The notes under the pieces: model-generated
The model's database searches: none
What the model was told of the DNA's origin: nothing
Seen by the model: only the letters and a program-made list of their open reading frames with translations
In this document: piece by piece, positions 53,838 through 62,698 of the stretch
How the letters are laid out: every line of letters begins with the position of its first letter
Numbering within the stretch: position 1 is the stretch's first letter
Program-made: the position numbers and the translations under genes
Assembly: GCF_002504165.1 (NCBI RefSeq)
Contig: NZ_CP021404.1
Coordinates: 806,001 to 870,000 of the forward strand
DNA: 64,000 nucleotides
Direction: 5' to 3'
From: Pacificitalea manganoxidans
GTDB taxonomy: Bacteria; Pseudomonadota; Alphaproteobacteria; Rhodobacterales; Rhodobacteraceae

Positions 53838-53873
53838 GATGCCTCCGGCGGGGATATTTTTGCCATATTGAAA
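53838..53873. repeat. Short GC-hairpin/T-tract element after rimO
   Basis: GATGCCTCCGGCGGGGATA followed by TTTTTGCC. The CCTCC/GGGG mini-hairpin plus T-run looks like a weak terminator. I recall this word (CTCCGGCGGGGATATTT) as recurring downstream of genes in Rhodobacteraceae genomes; only this full copy is in the window, with a related GCCTCCGGCGGGG at 43552-43564 without the T-run. Confidence 0.45.
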
Positions 53874-53887
53874 CTTAGGCGTCGCGT

Positions 53888-54565
53888 TTAGGCGTCTGGC
53901 TCAGGTTCAGGCGGGTGGATCGGCGCGTCCGGCGCGGCTTCGGGGTGCTGGGTGACCCGCGCGGCCAGCCGGAAGGCATGGGCGCTGTCGGTCGCGACCG
54001 GCGGCATCACCCGGTCATAGGCCGCGGCGATGATCGCGGCAATGTCGGGATGCAGCACCAGATGGCCCTCCGGCGTGCGGGCCAGCGGCGCGCGGTCGGC
54101 AAAGGCGCGCTCGGACCAGAGCAGCACCGCCTGCACCGCCTGTTGCAGGCACAGCGCCCCGGCGGGCATCTTTTCCAGCGCCGCATCCATCCGCACGAAG
54201 CTGAAACACGCGCGGATCGGGCCATGCGGCTCGAACCGGAAGAAGCGATATTGCGTGGCGTTCTGCTCAGTCAGCCGCGCGACCAGAGCGGGCAGGTCGG
54301 GGATCAGCCGGTCCAGATTGGGGGTATCCGTCAGTTCCGACCAGTCGCGGATGAAGAACACCATCAGGTTCGCGCCCAGTTCGGGATCGGTTTCGGCCAT
54401 CTTATGCCCGGCCAGCGTCACCACGGCCTCGATCGCGCCTTTCAGCGTTGGCAGGGTTTCCTCGGCCAGTCCAAAGACCACCGGGACGATGGGCCGTTCC
54501 CAGCGCGCAAAGAGGTAGGAGCCGTCGGCGCCGGTGAAAAGCGGGATGATGGTTTCGGGCGTCAT
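53888..54565 (-). CDS. Conserved hypothetical protein (not recognised)
   Basis: The protein has 225 residues, with no signal peptide or membrane span. The sequence alternates strands and helices (SYLFARWERPIVPVVFGLAE, GANLMVFFIRDWSEL, RFFRFEPHGPIRACFSFVRM) and ends in a Pro/Glu tail. A Cys-poor, soluble fold is likely. I cannot name a family. The neighbours are rimO (opposite strand) and the ycjF/ycjX pair on the same strand 65 bases upstream, so it may be the last gene of that unit. Confidence 0.7.
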   Translation of the reverse strand: MTPETIIPLFTGADGSYLFARWERPIVPVVFGLAEETLPTLKGAIEAVVTLAGHKMAETDPELGANLMVFFIRDWSELTDTPNLDRLIPDLPALVARLTEQNATQYRFFRFEPHGPIRACFSFVRMDAALEKMPAGALCLQQAVQAVLLWSERAFADRAPLARTPEGHLVLHPDIAAIIAAAYDRVMPPVATDSAHAFRLAARVTQHPEAAPDAPIHPPEPEPDA

Positions 54566-54630
54566 GGCGATCCTCGATATTTCTGTGCCATCAGGGCGGG
54601 CGCGGTCAGGTGGGCATCTGGGCGTGCCGC

Positions 54631-55659
54631 TTATCCCCGATCAGGGCGGGAGAACAGCCCGGTGAGCGCGCGCTGCACCATGCCTGTCACCGAGGGTCTG
54701 CGGCCGGGGCCGAAGGGCAGGGGGCGGCAGACCTCCATCGCGGCGACGCCGACACGGGCGGTGAGCGCGCCATTGACGACGCCTTCGCCAAAGCGGCGCG
54801 ACAGGCGCGACAGCAGCCCGCCGCCCGCGACCGAATGGATCAGGTCATCGCCCACCGCGACTGCGCCGGTGGCGACGAGATGGGTAAAGACGGTGCGGGT
54901 GAGCCGCCAGCTGCCCAGCGTGCCCGCGCGCCCGCCGTAGAGTTCGCCGATCCGGCGGATCATCCGCAGGTTCGAGGTCAGCGCGGCCACCACATCAGCG
55001 AGCGCCAGCGGCACCACGGCGGTGACGGTGGCGACCTGCCGCGCGGCGGCTTCGACCTCGGCGCGGGCGGCGGCGTCGATGGGGGCCAGCAGCGTGTCCT
55101 CGGCCAGACGCAGCGCCGCGTCGGCGTCGAACACATCGCCTTGGCGGTCGCTATAGCGTTGCCGGGCCAGCGCCAGATCGCTGCGTCCGGCATAGAGCGT
55201 TAGCAGCCGGTCGCCCAGTTTGCGCGCGCCGTTCAGATCACCGGCGGTCAGAACCTCGACCGCCTGTTTTTGCAGATGGTCGAGCCGCGACAGCCGGGCA
55301 AAGGCGGCCAGTTCCCGTGCCGCGATCAGCACCAGCCCCAACAGAACCGCGCCGACCAGCACGCTGGCGATCAGGCCCAGCAGCGGGGATCGGGTCAGCA
55401 GGCCGGTGACGAAATCCCATGCCGCGACGGAGAGCAGAAACGCGATCAGCGCGCCGAGGGCCGACCAGAAGAAGCCGCCGATGCGGGAGCGGCGGCGCGC
55501 GGCCAGCACGGCAATCGTCTGCATCGCACGGCCCGGCGGTGTGCCATCATCGGCGATGGGCGGCGCGGTGACGGGCGTGGCGGTGTTCGGCTCGGCCTCG
55601 TCCAGCGCGATATAGACCGGGCCGGTCCGGGGCGGATCGGAGCGGGGGCGGTCGGTCAT
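54631..55659 (-). CDS. YcjF/TIGR01620-family membrane protein
   Basis: The protein has 342 residues. A polar lead (~1-50) precedes two spans (residues ~62-85 and ~95-118), then a DUF697-type domain with RLSRLDHLQKQAVEVL, GARKLGDRLLTLYAGRSDLA and a final hydrophobic LVATGAVAVGDDLIHSVAGG. YcjF and YcjX travel together in proteobacteria and have been linked to envelope stress; the biochemical role is unknown. Its ATG overlaps the YcjX stop (ATGA). Confidence 0.9.
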   Translation of the reverse strand: MTDRPRSDPPRTGPVYIALDEAEPNTATPVTAPPIADDGTPPGRAMQTIAVLAARRRSRIGGFFWSALGALIAFLLSVAAWDFVTGLLTRSPLLGLIASVLVGAVLLGLVLIAARELAAFARLSRLDHLQKQAVEVLTAGDLNGARKLGDRLLTLYAGRSDLALARQRYSDRQGDVFDADAALRLAEDTLLAPIDAAARAEVEAAARQVATVTAVVPLALADVVAALTSNLRMIRRIGELYGGRAGTLGSWRLTRTVFTHLVATGAVAVGDDLIHSVAGGGLLSRLSRRFGEGVVNGALTARVGVAAMEVCRPLPFGPGRRPSVTGMVQRALTGLFSRPDRG

Positions 55660-57080
55660 GTCAGGCGGTTCCCCAGCAGGAAATCGGCGGCGCGGTCGAG
55701 CCGGATATGCGGCGGCCCGTCGCCGGGACGCAGGCTTTGCGCGGCGGGGGCGAAATTCATGATGCGGTAATCCCCGTCGAGCCAGCGTTCGGCCCCGTCG
55801 CGGGCGGGCACCAGCAGCCGGGCAGGATCGTCGGGCAAATCGCCGGGCCAGAGCGCGGCCTGCGCGCCGGTGGGCATCACGCGGCCCCGGACCATCGGAA
55901 GATCGCGCCCGTCGTGCTGGCGGGTTTCTTCGACCGTGGCGCGGAGCGAGGCCAGCGACAAGGCCAGTGTTTTCGCGCCGGCAAAATCGGCCCGGTCCCG
56001 GGCGTCACGGACCAGTGCCGTCATGATTTCGGTCAGGCGGGCGTGCTGGCTGTGATGCAGATGATCGGCCTTGGTCGCGGCAAAGAGGATCCGGTCCACT
56101 CGCGTGCCCAACAGCAGCCGCGACAGCCACGCATTGCGGCCGGGGCGGAACGCGCCGAGGATATCGGTCATCGCGCGGCGCAGATCCTCCACCGCTTGCG
56201 GGCCCGAATGGATCGCGCCCAGCAGATCGACCAGCACCACCTGCCGGTCGATGCGGGAGAAGTGATCGCGGAAGAAGGGTTTGACGACGCGGGATTTATA
56301 GGCCTCGAACCGGCGGGCGCATTCGCGGCCCAGACTGCCGCGCGGCCAATCGCCACCGGGCGGGGGCGGCAGCGGCGCGAAGGTCAGCACGGGCGATCCG
56401 GCAAGGTCACCGGGCAGCAGGAACCGCCCCGGCCCGCAATCGGAGAACCCCGCGCGGCGGGCGGCGTCTAGATAAGCGGCGAAGGTCTCGGCGAGGCGTT
56501 TCGCGACCGGCTCATCAAGCGGCAGGGCTGGGTCGACCTCGGCCAGCATGCTGCGGAATTCGGCGGCCTGCGGGCGGGAGGCGATACGGTCCAGCACCTG
56601 TGCGGACCAATCGGCGAAATTCAGATCCATCAACCCCAGATCGAGCAGCCATTCGCCGGGATAATCCACGATATCGAGATGCACTGTCCGCGGCCCGGAC
56701 ACGGCCCCAAGCAGGCCCCGCGGCTGCACTTTCAGCGACAAGCGCAGTTCGGATATGGCGCGGGTGCTTTCGGGCCAGTGAGGTTCGGGCCCGGTCATGG
56801 CGGCAAGGTGGCCTTCGTAATCGAAGCGCGGCAGCGTGTCGTCGGGCTGCGGGCGCAGATAGGCCCCCCGGATCGCCCCGGACGACGCGGCGTGGAAGCC
56901 GGGCATGCGGCCGCGATCCATCAGATTGGCGACGAGCGAGGTGATGAACACGGTCTTGCCCGCCCGTGCAAGCCCGGTGACGCCCAGCCGGATCACCGGC
57001 TCGAACAGCGCCTCCGAGACCGAGCCACTGACGGTTTCGACCCCGCGTGTGACCCCGTCTGCAATCCGTCCCAGAACCAT
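55656..57080 (-). CDS. YcjX-family P-loop GTPase-like protein (DUF463)
   Basis: The protein has 474 residues. The P-loop is GLARAGKTVF (residues ~34-43), and the switch-like segment VHLDIVDYPGEWLLDLGLMD (near residue 150) supplies a DxxG motif. A late ATKADHLHH provides the NKxD-like base recognition motif in the form TKAD. The family binds GTP or GDP and is stress-induced in E. coli. ATG 57080 with GAGGA 12 bases upstream is preferred over an in-frame TTG at 57122. Confidence 0.92.
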   Translation of the reverse strand: MVLGRIADGVTRGVETVSGSVSEALFEPVIRLGVTGLARAGKTVFITSLVANLMDRGRMPGFHAASSGAIRGAYLRPQPDDTLPRFDYEGHLAAMTGPEPHWPESTRAISELRLSLKVQPRGLLGAVSGPRTVHLDIVDYPGEWLLDLGLMDLNFADWSAQVLDRIASRPQAAEFRSMLAEVDPALPLDEPVAKRLAETFAAYLDAARRAGFSDCGPGRFLLPGDLAGSPVLTFAPLPPPPGGDWPRGSLGRECARRFEAYKSRVVKPFFRDHFSRIDRQVVLVDLLGAIHSGPQAVEDLRRAMTDILGAFRPGRNAWLSRLLLGTRVDRILFAATKADHLHHSQHARLTEIMTALVRDARDRADFAGAKTLALSLASLRATVEETRQHDGRDLPMVRGRVMPTGAQAALWPGDLPDDPARLLVPARDGAERWLDGDYRIMNFAPAAQSLRPGDGPPHIRLDRAADFLLGNRLT

Positions 57081-57144
57081 GTCGTTGCGTATCCTCGATG
57101 TCGATGTCGTCTGCGGGGCCAAGGCGGGCAGGGCGCGGGGCTAA

Positions 57145-57672
57145 TCAGATGGTGTCGGAGGTCCGGGCGCGCAGGATCATCCCCTCCTGTGCCGTCGCCT
57201 TGGTCATCAGCTCCGGATCGGCGAGGATCGCGCGCAGTTCAGGCTCATCCACCATCGTTGCGGCTTTGGCGGGGGTGACCCAGATGCTGTCGCGCTCGGC
57301 GGCTTCGGGGTAGTCATCATCCATCCGCAGCACCCGGATCGGGTAGACATAGGCCCGGCAGGGCACGGGCGGTCCGCCGCCCAGTTCCTTGGAATAGCCG
57401 AAATCGCCCAAAGGCTTCTGCCCGATCGCGCCTTCGGCTACGCCCGCTTCTTCCCAGGCTTCCATATGCGCGGCCTGCGCGCCCGACAGCCCGTCGATGG
57501 GCCAGCCTTTGGGCAGAATCCAGCGACCGGTTCCGCGCGACGTGATGAGCAGGATCTCGGTCTTGCCGCTGGCATCGCGGCGGTGGCACAGCGCGCTGAC
57601 TTGCATCCGCTCCGGACGGCGAAGCAGCGGCAGGACCAGTTCGGTCCAGGCTTTTTGAAGGGACGGGGGCAT
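57145..57672 (-). CDS. Nudix hydrolase, diphosphoinositol-phosphatase-like subgroup
   Basis: The protein has 175 residues. The Nudix box is WILPKGWPIDGLSGAQ, then AAHMEAWEEAGV (residues ~51-78): the Glu-Glu metal ligands are kept, but the canonical REUxEE Arg is Met and the GX5E glutamate is Leu. It follows a VSALCHR entry strand. Relatives cleave diadenosine or inositol pyrophosphates. The actual substrate is unknown. Confidence 0.88.
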   Translation of the reverse strand: MPPSLQKAWTELVLPLLRRPERMQVSALCHRRDASGKTEILLITSRGTGRWILPKGWPIDGLSGAQAAHMEAWEEAGVAEGAIGQKPLGDFGYSKELGGGPPVPCRAYVYPIRVLRMDDDYPEAAERDSIWVTPAKAATMVDEPELRAILADPELMTKATAQEGMILRARTSDTI

Positions 57673-57908
57673 GGAAACGGGTCTCGGACTGCTGGGATTG
57701 TTATTGTTATCCCCTTAAAACTAGGAACTGCGGCGGAGAAATCAATCGCTGTGGCGCAGGACGCCGTGGTGCGCTGAGTTTGGGAAACGTCTGCGGGTTG
57801 TGCCAAATGCTTCGGTTGTGGGGGGAGGGTCGTGCGGCGGGCGCGTGGCGGGGATCAACGGCATAGGGTGTGGGTCAGAAAAAGCGGGATGCCCGTTACT
57901 CCGAATGA

Positions 57909-58066
57909 CGCGCCCCCGCCCGCGAACAAGCGAAGCGCGCGGGCGAGCGCCTGCCTGTCCCCACGGGCTGGCGCTTTGTCATCTTGCGCTGACCTCGGAG
58001 CGGGGAGGTTGGCGGCGCCATAAAAGGCGCGGTTCATTCGGTGCAACGCCATCCCACGGGCAGGCT
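57909..58066 (-). repeat. Structured intergenic repeat, copy H (single, full, reverse)
   Basis: Reading the minus strand from 58066: left arm GCCTGCCCGTGGGAT, core with CGCGCCTTTTATGG and CCCCGCTCCGAGGTCAGCG, hairpin 1 with arms AGCGCCAGCCCGT and ACAGGC-A-GGCGCT, and hairpin 2 with CGCCCGCG/CGCGGGCG. It lies in the 521-bp gap between the Nudix start and the trmB stop. A further left-arm fragment (RC GGCAGGCTTACG) occurs at 58152-58163; the rest of the gap shows nothing. Confidence 0.85.
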
Positions 58067-58193
58067 GACGTTGCGCTTGGGGATTGGGCTGCCGGAGAAG
58101 GAGCCCGGCACCATACGGAACACCGCTTATACGCAGCACCACTACTCCCAAGGCAGGCTTACGCTGCGCGCAGACGAACCGCCGTTCGGCCTC

Positions 58194-58994
58194 TCAGCGG
58201 CGGCGGAAGGTCAGATAATGGGGGGTGCGGTCTTCGCGCAGGGCTTTTTGTTCGTAGCGGGTGGAGATCCAATCTGGCCATGCTTCGCGCCAATCGGCGG
58301 GGCGTTCGGCGAGCCACTCGAACCCGGCTTTCGGCACCTCTTCGAGCGTTTGGCGGACGTAGTCGGGAATGTCGGTCGCCACGCGGAAAATCGCGCCGGG
58401 TTTCAACACACGGGCGAGCGGGGCCAGATGCTCCGGTGTGACGAAGCGGCGGCGGTGGTGGCGCTTCTTGGGCCAAGGATCGGGATAGAGCAGGAAGGCG
58501 CGGCTGATCGACGCTTCGGGCAGCACGTCAAACAGGTCGCGGACATCGCCGGGATGCACGGCAAGGTTATCGACCCCTGCGTCGCGAATTTTTCGCAGCA
58601 GCATGGCAACGCCGTTGATATAGGGCTCCGCGCCGATGATGCCGATCTCGGGGTTGCGGCCCGCCTGATGCACCAGATGCTCGCCCCCGCCAAAGCCGAT
58701 CTCCAGCCAGACATCGCGCCCGCCAAACAGCGCGGCGAGGTCGAGCGGCGTGCGATCCGGGTTTTCCTCCCAGCCGACAGGGCCGGGGGAAAGCGGCGTC
58801 AGATCCTCGTCCAGCGCCTGCTGTTGGCCCTTGCGCAGGCCCTTGCCCTTGAACCGGCCATAGAAGTTGCGCCACGGCGCCCCCGAGGGGTGGCCGCCTG
58901 CGGGGCTGTCACCGGCGGGGGTGGTCGCTGCCGCGCTGGGCGCTGCGCCTGTGGCGGGGCCGGGGCAGGCGTCGTCTGATCCGTTTTCATTCAT
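58194..58994 (-). CDS. trmB: tRNA (guanine-N7)-methyltransferase
   Basis: The protein has 266 residues. A disordered Ala/Gly/Pro lead (~1-38) precedes the SAM-binding EIGFGGGEHLVHQAGRNPEI (residues ~96-115), GAEPYINGVAMLL, NLAVHPGDVRDLFDVLPEAS, and LLYPDPWPKKRHHRRRFVTP (residues ~168-187), the TrmB substrate signature. A FRVATDIPDY strand follows. It methylates G46 of tRNAs. The gene lies between repeat H and the class IV aminotransferase. Confidence 0.96.
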   Translation of the reverse strand: MNENGSDDACPGPATGAAPSAAATTPAGDSPAGGHPSGAPWRNFYGRFKGKGLRKGQQQALDEDLTPLSPGPVGWEENPDRTPLDLAALFGGRDVWLEIGFGGGEHLVHQAGRNPEIGIIGAEPYINGVAMLLRKIRDAGVDNLAVHPGDVRDLFDVLPEASISRAFLLYPDPWPKKRHHRRRFVTPEHLAPLARVLKPGAIFRVATDIPDYVRQTLEEVPKAGFEWLAERPADWREAWPDWISTRYEQKALREDRTPHYLTFRRR

Positions 58995-59181
58995 GGCGCG
59001 CTCTTTGCCCGGCGCAGCGGGGCGGGGTCAAGGGGCGCTGAGCGGCGGCGGGCGGTGTATCCCCGCCTGAACTGGGGTCGCAGGCATAGCTGCGCTGACG
59101 TCGCGGGCCGGGGGGCTGCCGGGGCTGGACCATCGGCGCGGCCGCTCCTACGCTCCGGGGCAAATCACAGGAGGGCCCTCA

Positions 59182-60045
59182 ATGCCGACCGGAACCGACA
59201 TCCGCACCTATTACGATGGCCGCTGGCACGATGGCGACGTGCCGGTGATGAAGGCGGCGGATCACGGCAGCTGGCTTGGCACCACGGTGTTTGACGGCGC
59301 GCGTTTTTTCGATGGGGTCGCGCCGGATCTGGAGGCGCATTGCGCGCGGGTCAATCGCTCTGCCACCGCGCTGATGATCACGCCCAGCGTGCAGGTCGAT
59401 GACATGGTGGAAATCGTGCGCGAGGGGCTGAAGGCCTACGCCCCCGACACCGCCGTCTATATCCGCCCGATGTATTGGGCGCTGGACGGGGATGAGATGG
59501 GCATCGTGCCGCTGCCGGGCGCGACCGGCTTTGCGATCTCGCTCGAAGCGATCCCGATGGCCGCCGACGGCGCGGCGACGACGCTGACCCGCACCCGGTT
59601 CCGCCGTCCGGTGTTGGAGGATGCGGTGTGCAATGCGAAGGCCGGGTGTCTTTATCCCAACAACGCGCGCATGTTGGCCGAGGCCCGGTCCAAGGGGTTC
59701 GGCAACGCGCTGGTCGCCGATGCGATGGGCAATGTCGCGGAAACCGCCTCGGCCAATGTGTTCATGGTGCGCGAAGGCGTCGTCTATACCCCGATCGCCA
59801 ATGGCACGTTCCTTGCTGGGATCACCCGCGCGCGTCATATCGCCAACCTGCGCGCCGACGGAATCGAGGTGCAGGAAACCGTGCTGACATTCGCCGATTT
59901 CGAGGCCGCGGACGAGGTGTTCCTGTCGGGCAACATGATGAAGGTGACGCCGGTCACCGCGTTCGAGGACAAGCAGTATCGCGTGGGGCCGGTCACCCGC
60001 CGCGCCCGGGAGCTCTACTGGGATTGGGCCCACAGCCTGCGCTGA
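59182..60045 (+). CDS. Class IV PLP aminotransferase (branched-chain type)
   Basis: The protein has 287 residues with the D-amino-acid/branched-chain transaminase fold. Motifs: HGSWLGTTVFDGARFFDGVA, IRPMYWAL, the PLP Lys in CNAKAGCLYPNNARMLAEAR (near residue 153), GNVAETASANVFMV and the phosphate loop NGTFLAGITRARHI. The DEVFLSGNMMKVTPV ending is typical of IlvE-like enzymes. It transaminates Leu/Ile/Val or related acids, but the exact acceptor cannot be fixed from sequence. Confidence 0.9.
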   Translation: MPTGTDIRTYYDGRWHDGDVPVMKAADHGSWLGTTVFDGARFFDGVAPDLEAHCARVNRSATALMITPSVQVDDMVEIVREGLKAYAPDTAVYIRPMYWALDGDEMGIVPLPGATGFAISLEAIPMAADGAATTLTRTRFRRPVLEDAVCNAKAGCLYPNNARMLAEARSKGFGNALVADAMGNVAETASANVFMVREGVVYTPIANGTFLAGITRARHIANLRADGIEVQETVLTFADFEAADEVFLSGNMMKVTPVTAFEDKQYRVGPVTRRARELYWDWAHSLR

Positions 60046-60157
60046 GCCGTGAGGGCGCATGCCGTGTCCACGTGCGAGGCCATGTGTCGCGACCCATTGC
60101 CTGTTGCGGCCCGGTCCCGCATGATCGCGGGTAATTGTCCGCCACGCAGGAGCCCCC

Positions 60158-60613
60158 ATGCGCAAATTCCTAGTGATTCTCGATGACAGCCGGGAATGTC
60201 TGAACGCCATGCGCTTTGCCGCGATGCGGGCGGCCAAGACCGGCGGCGCGGTGGAGATCCTGTCGATCATCCCGCCTGAGGAATTCAATCACTGGATCGG
60301 CGTCGGCGACATCATGCGCGAAGAGGCCCGCGAACGGATCGAAGCGCATTTCGAGGTCTTCGCCAAATGGATGCGCGACCGGCAGGGGGTCAATCCCGAA
60401 CTGGTCGTGCGTGAGGGGGAGCCGGTGCCGGAGATCCTTGCCCAGATTCGCGAAGACCCTGAGATCGGCGTGCTGGTCCTTGGCGCGGGCACCGAGAAGA
60501 ACGGCCCCGGCCCGTTGGTCAGCCAACTGACCCGCTCCGCCGGATCGCTGCCCATTCCCATCACGATCGTGCCGGGCGAGATGTCGAAAGACCGTCTGGA
60601 ATCGATCACCTGA
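60158..60613 (+). CDS. Universal stress protein (UspA family)
   Basis: The protein has 151 residues with the Usp alpha/beta fold: KFLVILDDSRECLNAMRFA at the N-terminus, VVREGEPVPEILAQIREDP in the middle and a GVLVLGAGTEKNGPGPLVSQ loop, with LTRSAGSLPIPITIVPG at the end. The ATP-binding GxxGxxG of some Usps is replaced by GAGTEKNGPG, so nucleotide binding is uncertain. The role in stress tolerance is known for the family only. Array I-K follows. Confidence 0.9.
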   Translation: MRKFLVILDDSRECLNAMRFAAMRAAKTGGAVEILSIIPPEEFNHWIGVGDIMREEARERIEAHFEVFAKWMRDRQGVNPELVVREGEPVPEILAQIREDPEIGVLVLGAGTEKNGPGPLVSQLTRSAGSLPIPITIVPGEMSKDRLESIT

Positions 60614-60679
60614 GATCGGCGGGGTGGCGCGGACCGTAGGGGGCGGTGCTGCGATCATCTGCCCGCGAAACGTCCTCCG

Positions 60680-60846
60680 AGCTGAGCGCACCCGCTCTCG
60701 AACAAGCCCGCAGGGGCGAGAGCGAGCGCCAGCCCGTCCCCACGGGCTGGCGCTTTGGGGGCTCGCGCTGACCTTCGAGCGGGGAGGTTGGTGGCTGGGA
60801 TAAAGTGCGCCGTTCATTCGCTGCAGCGCCACCCCACAGGCAGGCT
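60680..60846 (-). repeat. Structured intergenic repeat, copy I (full, reverse)
   Basis: On the minus strand from 60846: left arm GCCTGCCTGTGGGG, core with GCGCACTTTATCC, a perfect hairpin 1 (AGCGCCAGCCCGT with ACGGGCTGGCGCT, no internal mismatch) and hairpin 2 with CGCTCTCG/CGAGAGCG. First unit after uspA. Confidence 0.88.
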
Positions 60847-60892
60847 CCCGTTGCGTCTAGCCTCTCGGCGTCCCGCAACCTTCGACCTAAGC

Positions 60893-61049
60893 ACCCCCGT
60901 CCGCGAACAAGGCGAAGCCGCGCGGGCGAGCGCCTGCCCGTCCCGCGGGCTGGCGCTTTGTTATCTCACGCTGACCTTGGAGCGGGGAGGGGTGTGGCCG
61001 GGATAAAGTGCGCCGTTCAGCCGTATCAGCGCCATCCCCCGGGCAGGCT
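60893..61049 (-). repeat. Structured intergenic repeat, copy J (full, reverse)
   Basis: 203 bases from copy I. Left arm GCCTGCCCGGGGGAT, core GCGCACTTTATCC, hairpin 1 (AGCGCCAGCCCG with ACGGGC-A-GGCGCT) and hairpin 2 with CGCCCGCG and CGCGGACG (one mismatch) around GGC-TTC-GCC. It carries the allele not used in copy I. Confidence 0.88.
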
Positions 61050-61097
61050 GGCGTTGCGCCCAATGTGACGACGCCGCGCGTCCTCTAAAATAGGCAT

Positions 61098-61253
61098 CCC
61101 CGCCCGCGAACAAGGCGAAGGCGCGCGGGCGAGCGCCTGCCCGTTCCTGGGGGCTGGCGCTTTGCCATCTCACGCTGACCTTTGAGCGGAGAGGGGTGTG
61201 GCCGGGATAAAGCGCGTCGTTCAGCCGTATCAGCGCCACCCCACCGGCAGGCT
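61098..61253 (-). repeat. Structured intergenic repeat, copy K (full, reverse)
   Basis: 204 bases from copy J. Left arm GCCTGCCGGTGGGG, core GACGCGCTTTATCC, hairpin 1 with AGCGCCAGCCCC and ACGGGC-A-GGCGCT-type arms, hairpin 2 with CGCCCGCG/CGCGGGCG. It ends ~200 bases before trpB; in 61254-61456 I see no certain promoter or gene. Confidence 0.85.
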
Positions 61254-61456
61254 CACGTTGGGCCTAGCCCCTTTACCGCCCCGCACCCTATGGGGGCGCC
61301 ATAAGGCCCCCGACCGATCAGCCCCACCGACGGGCGCTCCGCGCGCTTTGCTCGCAAACGCGCCCGGTCCAACGGCTTGTGCACGGGCAGGCGCGGTTGT
61401 AGTCAGGTGCGGTTCCCAACGGCCCCATCGGGCCGCGCCAGCGGAGGTGACCTGCG

Positions 61457-62692
61457 ATGCCCGACGATCTGATCAACAGCTTCATGACCGGCCCTGACGA
61501 CAAAGGCCGTTTCGGCGATTTCGGTGGCCGCTTCGTCTCCGAGACGCTGATGCCGCTGATCCTTCAGCTGGAACAGGAATACGAGCACGCCAAGACGGAT
61601 GACAGCTTCTGGGCCGAGATGGACGACCTGTGGAAGCATTACGTCGGCCGGCCCTCGCCGCTCTACTACGCCGCGCGGCTGACCGAGCATTTGGGCGGTG
61701 CGAAGATCTATCTCAAGCGGGACGAACTGAACCATACCGGCGCGCATAAGATCAATAATGTGCTGGGGCAGATCATTCTGGCCCGCCGCATGGGCAAGAC
61801 CCGGATCATCGCGGAAACCGGCGCCGGGCAGCACGGGGTCGCCACCGCGACCGTCTGCGCCAAGTTCGGCATGAAATGCGTGGTCTACATGGGCGCGCAT
61901 GATGTCGAGCGGCAGCGGCCCAACGTCTTCCGCATGCGCCTGCTGGGGGCCGAAGTGGTGCCCGTCACCTCGGGCCGGGGCACGTTAAAGGACGCGATGA
62001 ACGACGCGCTGCGCGACTGGGTCACCAATGTGCGCGACACGTTCTACTGTATCGGCACCGTGGCCGGGCCGCATCCCTATCCGGCGATGGTCCGCGATTT
62101 CCAGTCGGTGATCGGTAAGGAAGTCCGCTGGCAGTTGGCCGAGCAGGAAGGCGAGGGTCGCCTGCCCGATACCGTCATCGCCGCAATCGGGGGCGGCTCC
62201 AACGCGATGGGGCTGTTCTATCCGTTCCTTGACGACAAAGAGGTCGGCATCATCGGGGTCGAAGCCGGTGGCAAGGGCGTGGATCTGAAGATGGAGCATT
62301 GCGCCTCGCTCACCGGCGGGCGTCCGGGCGTGCTGCATGGCAACCGCACCTATCTGTTGCAGGACGATGACGGGCAGATCCTCGAAGGGTTTTCGATCTC
62401 CGCCGGGCTCGACTATCCGGGGATCGGGCCGGAACACGCGTGGCTGCACGACATTGGCCGCGCCGAATATGTGGCGATCACGGACCGCGAAGCGCTGGAG
62501 GCGTTCCAGCTGAGCTGCTCGACCGAGGGCATCATCCCGGCGCTGGAGCCGAGCCACGCGCTGGCCCATGTGATGAAGATCGCACCGGATCTGCCGCGCG
62601 ACCATATCATCGTGATGAACATGTGCGGGCGCGGCGATAAGGACATCTTTACCGTGGCCCGGCACCTGGGCTTCGACATGGAAGGCGACTGA
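61457..62692 (+). CDS. trpB: Tryptophan synthase beta chain
   Basis: The protein has 411 residues, full length for TrpB1. The PLP lysine is Lys98 in [46 protein letters not shown], the phosphate-binding [13 protein letters not shown] and a C-terminal [18 protein letters not shown] are all present. It joins indole with serine. GGAGG lies 10 bases before the ATG. trpF and trpA are not adjacent. Confidence 0.98.
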   Translation: MPDDLINSFMTGPDDKGRFGDFGGRFVSETLMPLILQLEQEYEHAKTDDSFWAEMDDLWKHYVGRPSPLYYAARLTEHLGGAKIYLKRDELNHTGAHKINNVLGQIILARRMGKTRIIAETGAGQHGVATATVCAKFGMKCVVYMGAHDVERQRPNVFRMRLLGAEVVPVTSGRGTLKDAMNDALRDWVTNVRDTFYCIGTVAGPHPYPAMVRDFQSVIGKEVRWQLAEQEGEGRLPDTVIAAIGGGSNAMGLFYPFLDDKEVGIIGVEAGGKGVDLKMEHCASLTGGRPGVLHGNRTYLLQDDDGQILEGFSISAGLDYPGIGPEHAWLHDIGRAEYVAITDREALEAFQLSCSTEGIIPALEPSHALAHVMKIAPDLPRDHIIVMNMCGRGDKDIFTVARHLGFDMEGD

Positions 62693-62698
62693 CGCAGG

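Noticed and set aside
60961-61239. Minus-strand reading frame with two MALIRLN... starts
   Set aside because: It is made of repeat copies J and K; equivalent frames in other copies shift or lack the start codon, so it is probably not a protein.
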